Source: Paenibacillus sp. sptzw28 (GTDB lineage: Bacteria; Bacillota; Bacilli; Paenibacillales; Paenibacillaceae). Taken from it: a stretch of DNA of 64,000 nt. The notes beneath the pieces were generated by a model. It saw only the letters and a program-made list of their open reading frames with translations. It was not told where the DNA came from and did no database searches. This document shows positions 42,063 to 50,222 of this stretch, piece by piece. The stretch's first letter is position 1; each line of letters begins with the position of its first letter. The stretch spans positions 327,001-391,000 of the forward strand of contig NZ_CP080545.1 of NCBI RefSeq assembly GCF_019550795.1, read 5' to 3'. The position numbers and the translations under genes are program-made.

Positions 42063-43262
42063 ATGAACTGCCACTTTTTCGTAGGCAACGATAACGGCAA
42101 CAGCGAGCATGACATGATTATTGACGGGAAATTGATTCAGCAGCCCAATGTTAACTGTACAGTGGATACACTGCCATGGAGCGAAGAGCAGGCTCCGGAG
42201 AGTTTTATTAAAAATCTGCAGGATCAGCTGGTTGTCACAGTCGATTCTCCGGCGGCACGCCCGGCTATGTATTATATCGGCAAATTTGCTTTAGAGAGCG
42301 GTGAAATTCTCGATACTCTGCAGATCGGTATCGATTTGAAATGCGACATGGATCTGCCGATCGTCAACACGCTGGCGCAGATTGCTGCCGCAGCCGTGCA
42401 AAAGGCATATGCGGAAGAGAAGAAGGTACCGGAGAATATTGAAGTAGAAGTCGATATGGTTACGGCATTGCCGGTCACTCAGCATACCGACGAGAATGCT
42501 GCAAAGTTCGAGAGACGGTTCATGTCCGGAACACATCATGTCACGGTCCATCTCGGCATTCAGCGGGTGGCGGTCAAGATCGTTTTTCCATTTACGAAGG
42601 TAGTCCCCGAAGCTACGCCCGTTATCTTTACCTTACAAAAGGATGCTGATGGCGGCTGGAGGGAAGGGAGCATCTTTAAGGAATTTGCCGAAACGTATGA
42701 ACAGGATGAGAAGAAATTCAACGGAAGCTACTTTAAGGATAAGCGCATTCTTCACGTTGATATCGGCGATGGCTCGACCGAGTATCCGATCACGGAGGGC
42801 AATAAATTTCTGCGGCAGTTTGTCCACGGCAGCCACCATGGAATCGGCTATGCGATCGAGGAAGCGCTCGATGAATTTAACCGTCTTATTCATCTGCCCG
42901 ACAGCCCCCGGCAGTTTTTCAGCGATGTCATCAAAAACGGCAAGCATAAATTCCACGCCCGGGCCATTAGAACGTTGAAGAGACCACTCGAGAGCCAAGT
43001 GCGGCAGATTATTCAAAATGTGAAGAGGCAGCTGACAAAGGCAAGAAATGAAATCGACATTATTTGCGTTTACGGGGGAGGAAGCATTCTGATGCGCTCC
43101 ATCCTGTATCCGCAACTCAAGGAAATTAGCGATGAGCGCGACATGAAGCTGCTCTATGTTCCATCGGAATATGCAGTTCAGCTCAACGCGATGGGCCTTG
43201 ATGCTTTCGTTCGGGGCAAAATCTACGAAGCTCTTAAAAATAAGGCGGCTCAGCCCGTCTAA
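42063..43262 (+). CDS. ParM/Alp-like bacterial actin
   Basis: ATG at 42063 with GAGGAGG upstream gives 399 residues; the frame is open to 42036. The actin-fold motifs are phosphate loop 1 'FFVGNDNGNSEHDMI', phosphate loop 2 'ILHVDIGDGSTEYPI' and the adenosine motif 'CVYGGGSILM'. The C-terminus has 'LNAMGLDAFVRGKIYEALK'. Plasmid ParM proteins form ATP-driven filaments that push apart DNA bound by a small adaptor at a centromere. Here a 117-residue acidic-tailed gene follows and 10-bp iterons lie behind it. It could be a chromosomal segregation or stability module, or a relic of an integrated plasmid. Confidence 0.85.
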   Translation: MNCHFFVGNDNGNSEHDMIIDGKLIQQPNVNCTVDTLPWSEEQAPESFIKNLQDQLVVTVDSPAARPAMYYIGKFALESGEILDTLQIGIDLKCDMDLPIVNTLAQIAAAAVQKAYAEEKKVPENIEVEVDMVTALPVTQHTDENAAKFERRFMSGTHHVTVHLGIQRVAVKIVFPFTKVVPEATPVIFTLQKDADGGWREGSIFKEFAETYEQDEKKFNGSYFKDKRILHVDIGDGSTEYPITEGNKFLRQFVHGSHHGIGYAIEEALDEFNRLIHLPDSPRQFFSDVIKNGKHKFHARAIRTLKRPLESQVRQIIQNVKRQLTKARNEIDIICVYGGGSILMRSILYPQLKEISDERDMKLLYVPSEYAVQLNAMGLDAFVRGKIYEALKNKAAQPV

Positions 43263-43319
43263 TGCATATTGGGTGTGCCCAAATAAGTTAAGGTGCGGCG
43301 GCGGGAGAAGGTGGCAGGC

Positions 43320-43670
43320 ATGAAGAAAATCAAACAACCTGGAGATAATATCAGCTTAAAAACGAAAAAAAACGAAAATCCGGCAATTATGCAGTGGATC
43401 AATGCCCAGACGAACTTAATGGATTCGCTGCGTTATCTCATCGAAAACGAGCTTCATCAGCATGGAGTTCGAAATTTGCAGTCCTGCATTCCGGCAGAAC
43501 GTACCTTATTGGTACCCGGTTCACCCGCTCACAATACTGAAGCAATGACATCGCCAGCAGCTGCGGCAAGTCTGGAAGCAGCAGCTGCCGGGAAGCTTGA
43601 AGAGGCGAATGAACCGGAACAGCCGGTCGAGGACGATATTGACGACGATGATATAGATTCATGGACATAG
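43320..43670 (+). CDS. Small protein with acidic tail, candidate ParR-like adaptor
   Basis: ATG at 43320 with GAAGGTGG upstream gives 116 residues. The N-terminal half is basic to neutral ('MKKIKQPGDNISLKTKKNEN', then a helix 'IMQWINAQTNLMDSLRYLIE'). An Ala-rich linker follows, and the end is strongly acidic ('EPEQPVEDDIDDDDIDSWT'). Size, order after the actin gene and the acidic C-terminus fit ParR-type adaptors, whose C-terminal tail contacts ParM. The DNA-binding part shows no clear ribbon-helix-helix signature, so the role is inferred from context. Confidence 0.65.
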   Translation: MKKIKQPGDNISLKTKKNENPAIMQWINAQTNLMDSLRYLIENELHQHGVRNLQSCIPAERTLLVPGSPAHNTEAMTSPAAAASLEAAAAGKLEEANEPEQPVEDDIDDDDIDSWT

Positions 43671-43684
43671 TATGCTGGAATACA

Positions 43685-43725
43685 AAACACCACCGGGTAA
43701 CACTAAGTATTATCCGGAGGTGTTT
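43685..43725 (+). terminator. Terminator of the ParM-like cassette
   Basis: AAACACCACCGG (43685-43696) and CCGGAGGTGTTT (43714-43725) form a 12-bp stem with one mismatch, followed by AATTT. The loop contains GGTAAC and ATTATCC, which resemble inverted iteron units. Confidence 0.75.
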
Positions 43726-43799
43726 AATTTGTTGAAGCAAGCTATCAAAATTACGGCATTACCTCAAGAAATGTGTGTGCTATTTAATATCTCGTGATG

Positions 43800-43849
43800 A
43801 TACGGGATGTTACCGGGTATTACCGGGAATTACTTGGTATTACTTTGGA
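43800..43849 (+). repeat. Five tandem 10-bp iteron-like units, candidate centromere
   Basis: The units in exact 10-bp register are ATACGGGATG, TTACCGGGTA, TTACCGGGAA, TTACTTGGTA and TTACTTTGGA. A period of one DNA helical turn places each unit on the same face, as in par centromeres. An inverted GGTAAC lies at 43864-43869. The array sits between the acidic-tailed gene and the converging DeoR-type gene, with no coding frame. Confidence 0.7.
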
Positions 43850-43881
43850 ATGTTGAAAGACACGGTAACAGTTGAATCAGC

Positions 43882-44643
43882 TCACGCAATAATAACCTCA
43901 ACACCCATGTCTAATAAGGATTGATGAAATTCCGGCGATATCCCGCTGTCGGTAATAATGACATCGACTTCGGTAAGCGGCAGAACGTCTGCAAAATAAA
44001 CTTTCCCCATCTTGCTCGAATCGGCGAGCAGAATAACCTGATCGGCCGATTCAACCATGGCCTTCTTCACTTCGGCGGAGAAGACATGGTTTTCGGTAAT
44101 CCCCTTGGCAAGGTCAACCCCGCTGATGCTAAGAAAGACCTTATGAGCATGAACCTCCCGGATTCCTTGAATCGCCTTAGGCCCGATGAGTTCCTGAAGG
44201 GAGGAACGGAGCATTCCGCCTACCAGGTGAACCGACACATTCGGATGCTTGCCTGCTTCGAGCGCGATATGGAGGGCGGCTGTTACCGCGTTAAATTCAA
44301 ATCCGGAAGGCAGCTGCTCCGCAAGCGCCATGATCGTTGACCCGGCATCCAGGAACACCGTTTCGCCCTTCTGAATAAATTCCCGCGCAGCCCGGCCGAT
44401 TCGCTCCTTCTCACTCTGCCGGACTACCGCTCTCTGGCTGTAAGACACTTCTTTTGTCTTGGGTAACTGAATAGCTCCGCCGTGAATTCTCTGCAGCTTG
44501 TTTTCAGATTCAAGAAAACGCAGATCGTTTCTGATGGTCGGTTCAGATACGGCCAAGACCTGTTTTAAATAATGAATATCGACGGACTTTTCTTCGTCGA
44601 GTATTTCGAGTATCTTCTGGTGCCTTTCATCCACGAACATCAT
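43882..44643 (-). CDS. DeoR/GlpR-family regulator of the sugar locus
   Basis: The 253 residues have an N-terminal helix-turn-helix 'DIHYLKQVLAVSEPTIRNDL' followed by 'RFLESENKLQRIHGGAIQLP'. The DeoRC sensor domain contains 'VFLDAGSTIMALAEQL', 'VHLVGGMLR' and 'VILLADSSKMGK'. It is the last gene of the leftward sugar region but has its own upstream gap with inverted-repeat operators, so it is probably autoregulated and controls the kinase/aldolase operon. The inducer would be a sugar phosphate. Confidence 0.9.
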   Translation of the reverse strand: MMFVDERHQKILEILDEEKSVDIHYLKQVLAVSEPTIRNDLRFLESENKLQRIHGGAIQLPKTKEVSYSQRAVVRQSEKERIGRAAREFIQKGETVFLDAGSTIMALAEQLPSGFEFNAVTAALHIALEAGKHPNVSVHLVGGMLRSSLQELIGPKAIQGIREVHAHKVFLSISGVDLAKGITENHVFSAEVKKAMVESADQVILLADSSKMGKVYFADVLPLTEVDVIITDSGISPEFHQSLLDMGVEVIIA

Positions 44644-44721
44644 CTATCGCCTCGTTTATTCGTATAGGATCCCGATAACCCTTGACCTTCAGGAATCAAT
44701 TAAAAATATTGTATCAAGTTA

Positions 44722-44750
44722 TTTGATAAGTATCAATTATCAAACGATAA
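44722..44750. promoter_or_regulatory. Candidate DeoR-type operator (autoregulatory)
   Basis: TTTGATAA (44722-44729) and TTATCAAA (44737-44744) form a perfect inverted repeat, overlapped by TTATC-AAAC-GATAA (44737-44750), a second dyad. They lie ~80 bp upstream of the DeoR-type start. Related ACGATAAA text recurs in the 49.1-kb control region. Confidence 0.5.
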
Positions 44751-44783
44751 AATTCTATGAATGAATTGATAGCCGGCAACAAT

Positions 44784-44818
44784 AAAAGGCTGCATGTGTC
44801 TTTAACACATGTCAGCCT
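44784..44818 (-). terminator. Terminator of the leftward sugar operon
   Basis: On the minus strand AGGCTGACATGTGT pairs with ACACATGCAGCCT, followed by TTTATTGTT. It ends the operon after the rhamnulokinase-like gene and before the DeoR-type gene. Confidence 0.82.
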
Positions 44819-44832
44819 GAAGCTAGGGTTAA

Positions 44833-46296
44833 TTAACCGATGAGACTGCGATATCTGGCATAAGCATCGTTCCACTCATCGGCATCGTCGGGCTCGTACG
44901 TTACGAGAGGAAACGATTTTTTAACAATTTCCCGCGCCTCCCGGACAGTACCTATTTGCTCATGCGCCATATATTGTACGATGATATTCCCGATTGCGGT
45001 CGCTTCCGCGGGACCTGCCCACACGGGCCGCGCAATTGCGTTGGCCGTAAACTGACAAAGCATCGAGTTATGCGATCCTCCGCCTACGATGTGAAGCCCT
45101 TTGAATTTCTTGCCCGTAAGCTCCTCCGTCATTTCCAGAACCATTCTGTATTTAAGTGCCAGACTCTCCATAATACAGCGGACGATTTCTCCCTCGCTAT
45201 GCGGAACCGGCTGCTTCGTATCCCGGCAATACTGCATAATTTGCTCAGGCATATGATCAGGGCGGAGAAACGTCAGGTGGTCCGGGTCGATGAACGCTTG
45301 CAGCGGCCTGGCGTGAGTGGCGGCTTCTATTAAATCCGGGAATGTGAAGGGTTTGTTCTCCTGTTCCCATATCCGTCTGCATTCCTGGAGAATCCAAAGA
45401 CCCATAATATTCTTCAAGAAGCGGTAAGTACCCCCGATTCCGCCCTCATTGGTGAAATTGTACCCGAGCGCCTTGGGGGAGAGAAGGGGCTCGCTCAGTT
45501 CGGTGCCCATAAGGGACCACGTCCCGCAGCTTATATAAGCGAAGTCCCGATCAACCGTGGGAACTGCTACAACGGCTGATGCCGTGTCGTGCTCACAGGC
45601 GGCAATGACCGGCAGGGGAGGAAGTGACAGCTCCTTGCTGATCGAAGGGAGCACAGTTCCGGCGAAGGCGGCCGGCTGTATAATCGAGCCGAACAAGTGC
45701 GCCGGAATATCCAGCAGGCCCAGAATTCTGGTGTCCCATGTGCGGGAACCGGCATGGAAAAGCTGGGTGGTAGTAGCATTCGTATATTCGGTATAAGCTT
45801 CGCCCGTAAGAAAATACCGCAGTAAATCGGGAATCATTAAGAACCGGTCTGCTTGCTCGAGTAGATGAGAGCGGTTTCTTTTCATTGCAAACAGATGGTA
45901 CAGCGTATTGACCGGCATAAATTGAATTCCCGTCCGGGAGAAAATCTCTTCCCTGCTGATTACCTCGAATACCTGGTCCATCATTCCCTCAGTCTGACCA
46001 TCGCGGTAGTGGTAGGGATTTCCCAGCAGCTCACCCTTGCGGTCAATGAGGCCGAAATCCAGCGCCCAGGTATCGATTGCCACACTTTGCAGAGGATAGC
46101 CGAGGCTTCGGGATTTAAGCAGGCCTTGTTTGATTTCCCGAAATAAATTCAGGATATCCCAATGAAGATGACCCGGCAGCTGCACCGGGATATTGGAAAA
46201 CCGGTGGATTTCCTCGATTGTCAGCAGGCCGCAGTTTAACCGGCCCGCTACCGCTCTGCCGCTGCTTGCGCCGAGATCGAAAGCCAATACGCCCAT
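44833..46296 (-). CDS. rhaB: Rhamnulokinase (FGGY family)
   Basis: The 487 residues have the N-terminal ATPase motif 'VLAFDLGASSGRAVAGRL' and 'QSVAIDTWALDFGLID', which is characteristic of RhaB. The catalytic base lies in 'IAACEHDTASAVVAVP', and the C-terminal ATP site is 'GLHIVGGGSHNSMLCQFTAN' followed by 'GPAEATAIGN'. RhaB phosphorylates L-rhamnulose. No L-rhamnose isomerase or rhamnulose-1-phosphate-specific aldolase is obvious nearby, but a class II aldolase lies in the same operon. The exact ketose may differ from rhamnulose. Confidence 0.85.
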   Translation of the reverse strand: MGVLAFDLGASSGRAVAGRLNCGLLTIEEIHRFSNIPVQLPGHLHWDILNLFREIKQGLLKSRSLGYPLQSVAIDTWALDFGLIDRKGELLGNPYHYRDGQTEGMMDQVFEVISREEIFSRTGIQFMPVNTLYHLFAMKRNRSHLLEQADRFLMIPDLLRYFLTGEAYTEYTNATTTQLFHAGSRTWDTRILGLLDIPAHLFGSIIQPAAFAGTVLPSISKELSLPPLPVIAACEHDTASAVVAVPTVDRDFAYISCGTWSLMGTELSEPLLSPKALGYNFTNEGGIGGTYRFLKNIMGLWILQECRRIWEQENKPFTFPDLIEAATHARPLQAFIDPDHLTFLRPDHMPEQIMQYCRDTKQPVPHSEGEIVRCIMESLALKYRMVLEMTEELTGKKFKGLHIVGGGSHNSMLCQFTANAIARPVWAGPAEATAIGNIIVQYMAHEQIGTVREAREIVKKSFPLVTYEPDDADEWNDAYARYRSLIG

Positions 46297-46314
46297 AACG
46301 GAAGACCTCTTTCC

Positions 46315-46962
46315 CTATAATGGAGAGTGATTATTCGCCGTCAGATTGATGTGTATCCAGCGGAGTTCATCCTGTTCGGATTCGAGAACGGATATGCCCG
46401 CATTATGTTGAACAAAGCTTCGATATTTGTTGAAAGGCAGTTCGAGCGAACCGGCAAAGAGCATTCGATTGGAGGTATTGTGACCAACGACCAGCACGGA
46501 TTCCCCTGCATGCTCAAAGCTCTTATCCTTGATAAAGGAATGGTATCGTAACCATACTTCATTCGCTGACTCGCCGGTAACCCCGGCCGGAGTAGTGCCG
46601 GGATTTTGCAGCCACTCATTCCATTCTTCAGCGTATTCCAATTCGATCTCCTGTCTGGTTTTTCCTTCCCAGGCCCCGAAATCAATTTCACGAACCCGTT
46701 CGTCGGCGATTGGCGTCGCATGAAGAATCTTACCAATGATTTGCCCCGTTTCCCGGGATCTTTGCAGAGGGGAACAGTAAACAGCGGCAAAGGATGTTTG
46801 TTTCAAAGCAGCCGCTGCCTGCAGAGCCTGCATTTTTCCCGTATCGTTCAGCGGGATGTCGGAAATGCCGCAGTATTTGTTCCCCTGATGATTCCACTGC
46901 GTTTCCCCATGTCTCAAAATGTAAAATCGCGTCATGCTCAGCACACTGCCTTTCCCGTTCAA
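46315..46962 (-). CDS. Histidine-phosphatase-superfamily protein
   Basis: The 215 residues include the phosphoglycerate-mutase-like 'FYILRHGETQWNHQG' with the RHG phospho-histidine, 'VYCSPLQRSRETGQII', 'REIDFGAWEGKTRQEIE' and 'VLVVGHNTSNRML' with the second catalytic His. The start is probably TTG at 46962, which overlaps the stop of the upstream kinase gene by 4 bp with GGAGAG six bases ahead; an internal ATG at 46935 is possible. Inside a sugar-kinase operon it may dephosphorylate a sugar-phosphate dead-end product. Confidence 0.87.
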   Translation of the reverse strand: MNGKGSVLSMTRFYILRHGETQWNHQGNKYCGISDIPLNDTGKMQALQAAAALKQTSFAAVYCSPLQRSRETGQIIGKILHATPIADERVREIDFGAWEGKTRQEIELEYAEEWNEWLQNPGTTPAGVTGESANEVWLRYHSFIKDKSFEHAGESVLVVGHNTSNRMLFAGSLELPFNKYRSFVQHNAGISVLESEQDELRWIHINLTANNHSPL

Positions 46963-48395
46963 ATAGCACTCTCCAAGTATCCTTTCGCCTTTAAGACGTC
47001 TATAAATCTGTAGTAATTCTCATGATAGGCTTCGCGAAGCGTCCCCGGTTCGAAACATTTGTCGACCTGCACCATCCGGCGCACGGCCTCGTCCAATGAG
47101 CCGAATTCCGTGTTCGAAGCGGCAATGATCGCGGCGCCGACTGCGCCCTCGACATGCTTCATCTTATAGATCGGTTTATTCAAAATATTGCTGCGGATAT
47201 TGAGCCACACATCGCTTAAGCTGCCGCCGCCTGCCGTGTAAATGCTGTCCACTTTCTCCGATGACAACGATTCAATACATTCATAGGATAAGCGCTCGAT
47301 ATACGCCACTCCCTCGAGGCGTGCGGCAAACCGCTGCTGCGGCGTTATTCCGTCCGAGTCAAAGCCGCGGGCCGCAGCGGACAGGAAAGGAAAGCGCTCT
47401 CCTGTCTGCACAAGCGGATAGCTGAGCCAGGGAGTCGGAAGCCACTTCTTCGCCTCCTGATTCAGCTCGGACAAGTCCGAAGAGCCGTAGTCGCGCGTAA
47501 TCCAATCTGCACCTGTATTGCTTGCCCCGCCCGGCATCCAATAGCCTTGGGGATGCTTATGATTATAAACGCGTCCAAGCGGATCTTGAATCGGCTTCAA
47601 GGTGATCCCTTTGACGACTAAAGTAGTGCCGATCGTTGTGTTCCAGTCCCCCGGCTTCGCGCATCCGGAAGCGACCTGCGAGGCGCAGCCGTCGGTCATC
47701 CCCGCCACGACCTGTATGCTCTGAGGAAGACCGGTCATCCGGGCCACTTCTGCGGACAGGCCGCCTAACGTTCTCCCGGGAGGAATAACCTGCGGCAGTT
47801 GATATGCCGGAATATGCAGGAGCGAGTGAATGTAATCCGGCCATTGTTCATTCACCAGATCGTATCCGCTTTTCAAAGCGTTGGTGTAATCCGTAACTCC
47901 CCAGACTCCGCTTAATCTGCCGATAATAAAGTCGGCTGCATGGCTCCAAAGATGAATGCGCTCCGCCCGGTCAGGGTATTGATTCCCAAACCAAACCATC
48001 TTGGGAAGACCGAAGGAAGAATTGAAGGACAAGCCCGATGCCGCCGAGCATGCCTCTGCTTCCGCAAGCGAGCGCTTGTCGCTGTACATTAGGGCGGAAT
48101 GAAGCGGCTCATAATTTCGATCAAGCGGTATAACGGTTCCGGAAGTGGAAGTAACGGAAATCGCTTTAATATGGTGCGCCGGCGAGTTCATACTTCCGAG
48201 TTCGCGGCGCAATTTCTGAAGGGCGTTAACAAGTGCCGCCCACCACACATTCGGATCCTGCTGCTCTCTGTTATCCGTCCATGAGAAGGTCTCTTTCACC
48301 GTGGAGTAAACCTGCCCTGTGTGGTCCATAGCGACAACGCGCAAACCCTGTGTTCCGATATCTACGCCGATGAACATGCTGTAATTGGCCGGCAT
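46959..48395 (-). CDS. FGGY-family carbohydrate kinase
   Basis: The 478 residues start 'FIGVDIGTQGLRVVAMDHTG', the phosphate-1 loop of FGGY kinases. 'AISVTSTSGTVIPLD' and 'VAGMTDGCASQVASGCAKPG' hold the catalytic region. The C-terminal ATP motif is 'SIYTAGGGSLSDVWLNIRSN' and 'HVEGAVGAAIIA'. It differs clearly from the rhamnulokinase in the same operon and resembles xylulokinase/ribulokinase-type enzymes. The substrate is not predictable. It is preceded by the aldolase gene (7-bp gap) and coupled to the phosphatase gene. Confidence 0.88.
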   Translation of the reverse strand: MPANYSMFIGVDIGTQGLRVVAMDHTGQVYSTVKETFSWTDNREQQDPNVWWAALVNALQKLRRELGSMNSPAHHIKAISVTSTSGTVIPLDRNYEPLHSALMYSDKRSLAEAEACSAASGLSFNSSFGLPKMVWFGNQYPDRAERIHLWSHAADFIIGRLSGVWGVTDYTNALKSGYDLVNEQWPDYIHSLLHIPAYQLPQVIPPGRTLGGLSAEVARMTGLPQSIQVVAGMTDGCASQVASGCAKPGDWNTTIGTTLVVKGITLKPIQDPLGRVYNHKHPQGYWMPGGASNTGADWITRDYGSSDLSELNQEAKKWLPTPWLSYPLVQTGERFPFLSAAARGFDSDGITPQQRFAARLEGVAYIERLSYECIESLSSEKVDSIYTAGGGSLSDVWLNIRSNILNKPIYKMKHVEGAVGAAIIAASNTEFGSLDEAVRRMVQVDKCFEPGTLREAYHENYYRFIDVLKAKGYLESAI

Positions 48396-48402
48396 AAGCT
48401 GT

Positions 48403-49083
48403 TCACCCGCCCAGCTTCGTATCGAGCAGCTTCTGGCGGTATTTCTCCGCTTCCAGACCCAGTATCTCGCCCGCTTCTTCGCCCGTTAATATTCTCGGAG
48501 TCCCCATTAATTTCGCCATCCAGAATACTCTTGCCGCGTCCTCTACAAGCTCCGTCCGGTAATAGGCCTGTTTAAACGTGCTTCCTATCGTAATCAGACC
48601 GTGATTTTTAAGCAGCAGGCCGGTAGATGACGGCGTTATCGATTGGATAACGGCCTGTGCCAGCTCTTCCGAACATGGAACGACATAATCGATGCTTGAG
48701 AGCTTGCCAACCAATGCGACATGATCGGGAAACATAAACGGAATTTCATCATAGCCGGAACTGATTACTGCTATCGTGACCGGGGGATGTGTATGAACGA
48801 CCGCGTTAACATCCGGGCGCTTCCTGTAAATGTATAGATGCATGGCTATTTCGGACGATGGCTTCAGCGTCGGATGCTGATAATGACCTGTCTCGATATC
48901 GACGGCGACCCACTGGTCCTCGGTGATTTCGTCCAAAGCCAGACCGCTTGGCGAAATCCACATCGTTTTTCCTTCCCGGGCGCTGATGTTCCCTCCGGGG
49001 CCGACAGCAAGATTCTTCTGAACGATCTTGGTCCCGTAAAAGCTTAGCTCTTTCATTACTTGAGAAGTAATCGATGAAGTCAT
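48403..49083 (-). CDS. Class II aldolase / L-fuculose-ribulose-phosphate aldolase-epimerase family
   Basis: The 226 residues carry the AraD/FucA signatures: 'LAVGPGGNISAREG', 'LKPSSEIAMHLYIY', zinc ligands in 'AVVHTHPPVTIAV' and 'LLLKNHGLITIG', and the catalytic acid Glu in 'PSSEIAMH'. These zinc enzymes split or epimerise ketose 1- or 5-phosphates made by kinases like those downstream. It is the first gene of the leftward operon. The product would be dihydroxyacetone phosphate plus an aldehyde if it acts as an aldolase. Confidence 0.88.
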   Translation of the reverse strand: MTSSITSQVMKELSFYGTKIVQKNLAVGPGGNISAREGKTMWISPSGLALDEITEDQWVAVDIETGHYQHPTLKPSSEIAMHLYIYRKRPDVNAVVHTHPPVTIAVISSGYDEIPFMFPDHVALVGKLSSIDYVVPCSEELAQAVIQSITPSSTGLLLKNHGLITIGSTFKQAYYRTELVEDAARVFWMAKLMGTPRILTGEEAGEILGLEAEKYRQKLLDTKLGG

Positions 49084-49367
49084 AATGATCCCATCCTTAT
49101 CGGTTTATAATGAACGCTTAGTGCATTATCTATCGAAACAATAATAAACGATAAACAATATATTTGTCAAATGATTGTTTCCGCATTGGTCCGGTTAATT
49201 TATTGCTTCAATTAAAGGCGTTTTAGCCGAATTCCTGCTTTGCCAACACCTTTATTTACAAAGCATAAATTTAGTTGACAGCGTATTCATTATCATATAT
49301 TATTGGTTTACTAAATAGAATTGTCATATGATAATTGAATTGTACATTGAAATGCCGGAGGGATTAA
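49084..49367. promoter_or_regulatory. Divergent control region of the two sugar operons
   Basis: This AT-rich 284-bp gap contains AAACAAT (49153-49159) paired with ATTGTTT (49174-49180), an AACGATAAAC block (from 49147), and ATTGTCATATGATAAT near 49319-49334. These resemble the dyads ahead of the DeoR-type gene, so one regulator probably acts at both places. Individual promoters were not resolved. Confidence 0.45.
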
Positions 49368-50201
49368 ATGGGTATAAAATTTGGCTGCCATGGTTATACG
49401 TGGCAAATGTCCTACGAACAGCATAAGGATGAGCTTCCTCATATCCTCAGCGTAATCGAGGAGGGGGGATTCAAAGGTCTTGATACACAGGTGGCTATGC
49501 TGGGACGGTTTTACGATCACCCCTTGAAGCTGAAGGAAGAAATGCAGCACCGAAACCTTGAGCTCGCCGCATTGACTCTCTCCTTATCATGGAGGGAAAC
49601 GGAAGAGACTGACGAGGAGCGCAGGCTGGCGGATTACTTTATCGGTTATCTTGCCAATTTTCCCAACGCTTTGCTAAACGTGGTGCCGACCCCTGGCCGT
49701 AACCGCGATGGATTAGCGGAGCGCCAACGGAACATTATCAATTGCGTAAACTCACTTGCCAAGAGGGCGCAGGACCACGGTATCGTTTGCTCGTTCCACC
49801 CCAATTCACCGCCGGGCTCGGTCTTCCGGACCAAAGAGGATTATGAACTGCTCTTCGATGGTCTGGACACACGTGTTATCGGCTATACGCCTGATGCAGG
49901 CCACATCGCCTGCGGAGGGATGGACGCAGCGGAAATAATAGAAACCTACAGCTCGCTGATCAAGCACGTTCACTTTAAGGATGCCTCGGCAGATGATGTG
50001 TGGAAGGCGATGGGCGAAGGTGTGATTGATTTTCCGCGTATTGTACGGCACCTGAGGGACACCGGATATAACGGCTGGATTATGGTGGAGGAAGAATCCG
50101 AGAAAGCGGTGGCGGACCCGGACGGCGCTATGATGGAGAACAGCAAGTATGTGAAGGAGCAATTAATCCCGATTGTTCAACAAGGCGCTATTGGAAACTG
50201 A
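49368..50201 (+). CDS. Sugar phosphate isomerase/epimerase-type TIM-barrel protein (AP-endonuclease-2 family)
   Basis: The 277 residues have the xylose-isomerase-like barrel pattern with metal ligands spread over 'VCSFHPNSPPGSVF', 'GYTPDAGHIACGGMD' and 'HVHFKDAS', ending with 'YNGWIMVEEES'. This arrangement resembles IolE/IolI-type inosose dehydratase or isomerases. GGAGGG precedes the ATG. It is the first gene of the rightward operon. It probably isomerises, epimerises or dehydrates a keto-sugar or cyclitol derivative. Confidence 0.85.
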   Translation: MGIKFGCHGYTWQMSYEQHKDELPHILSVIEEGGFKGLDTQVAMLGRFYDHPLKLKEEMQHRNLELAALTLSLSWRETEETDEERRLADYFIGYLANFPNALLNVVPTPGRNRDGLAERQRNIINCVNSLAKRAQDHGIVCSFHPNSPPGSVFRTKEDYELLFDGLDTRVIGYTPDAGHIACGGMDAAEIIETYSSLIKHVHFKDASADDVWKAMGEGVIDFPRIVRHLRDTGYNGWIMVEEESEKAVADPDGAMMENSKYVKEQLIPIVQQGAIGN

Positions 50202-50222
50202 AGCGAAGGAGCCATAACAAGA

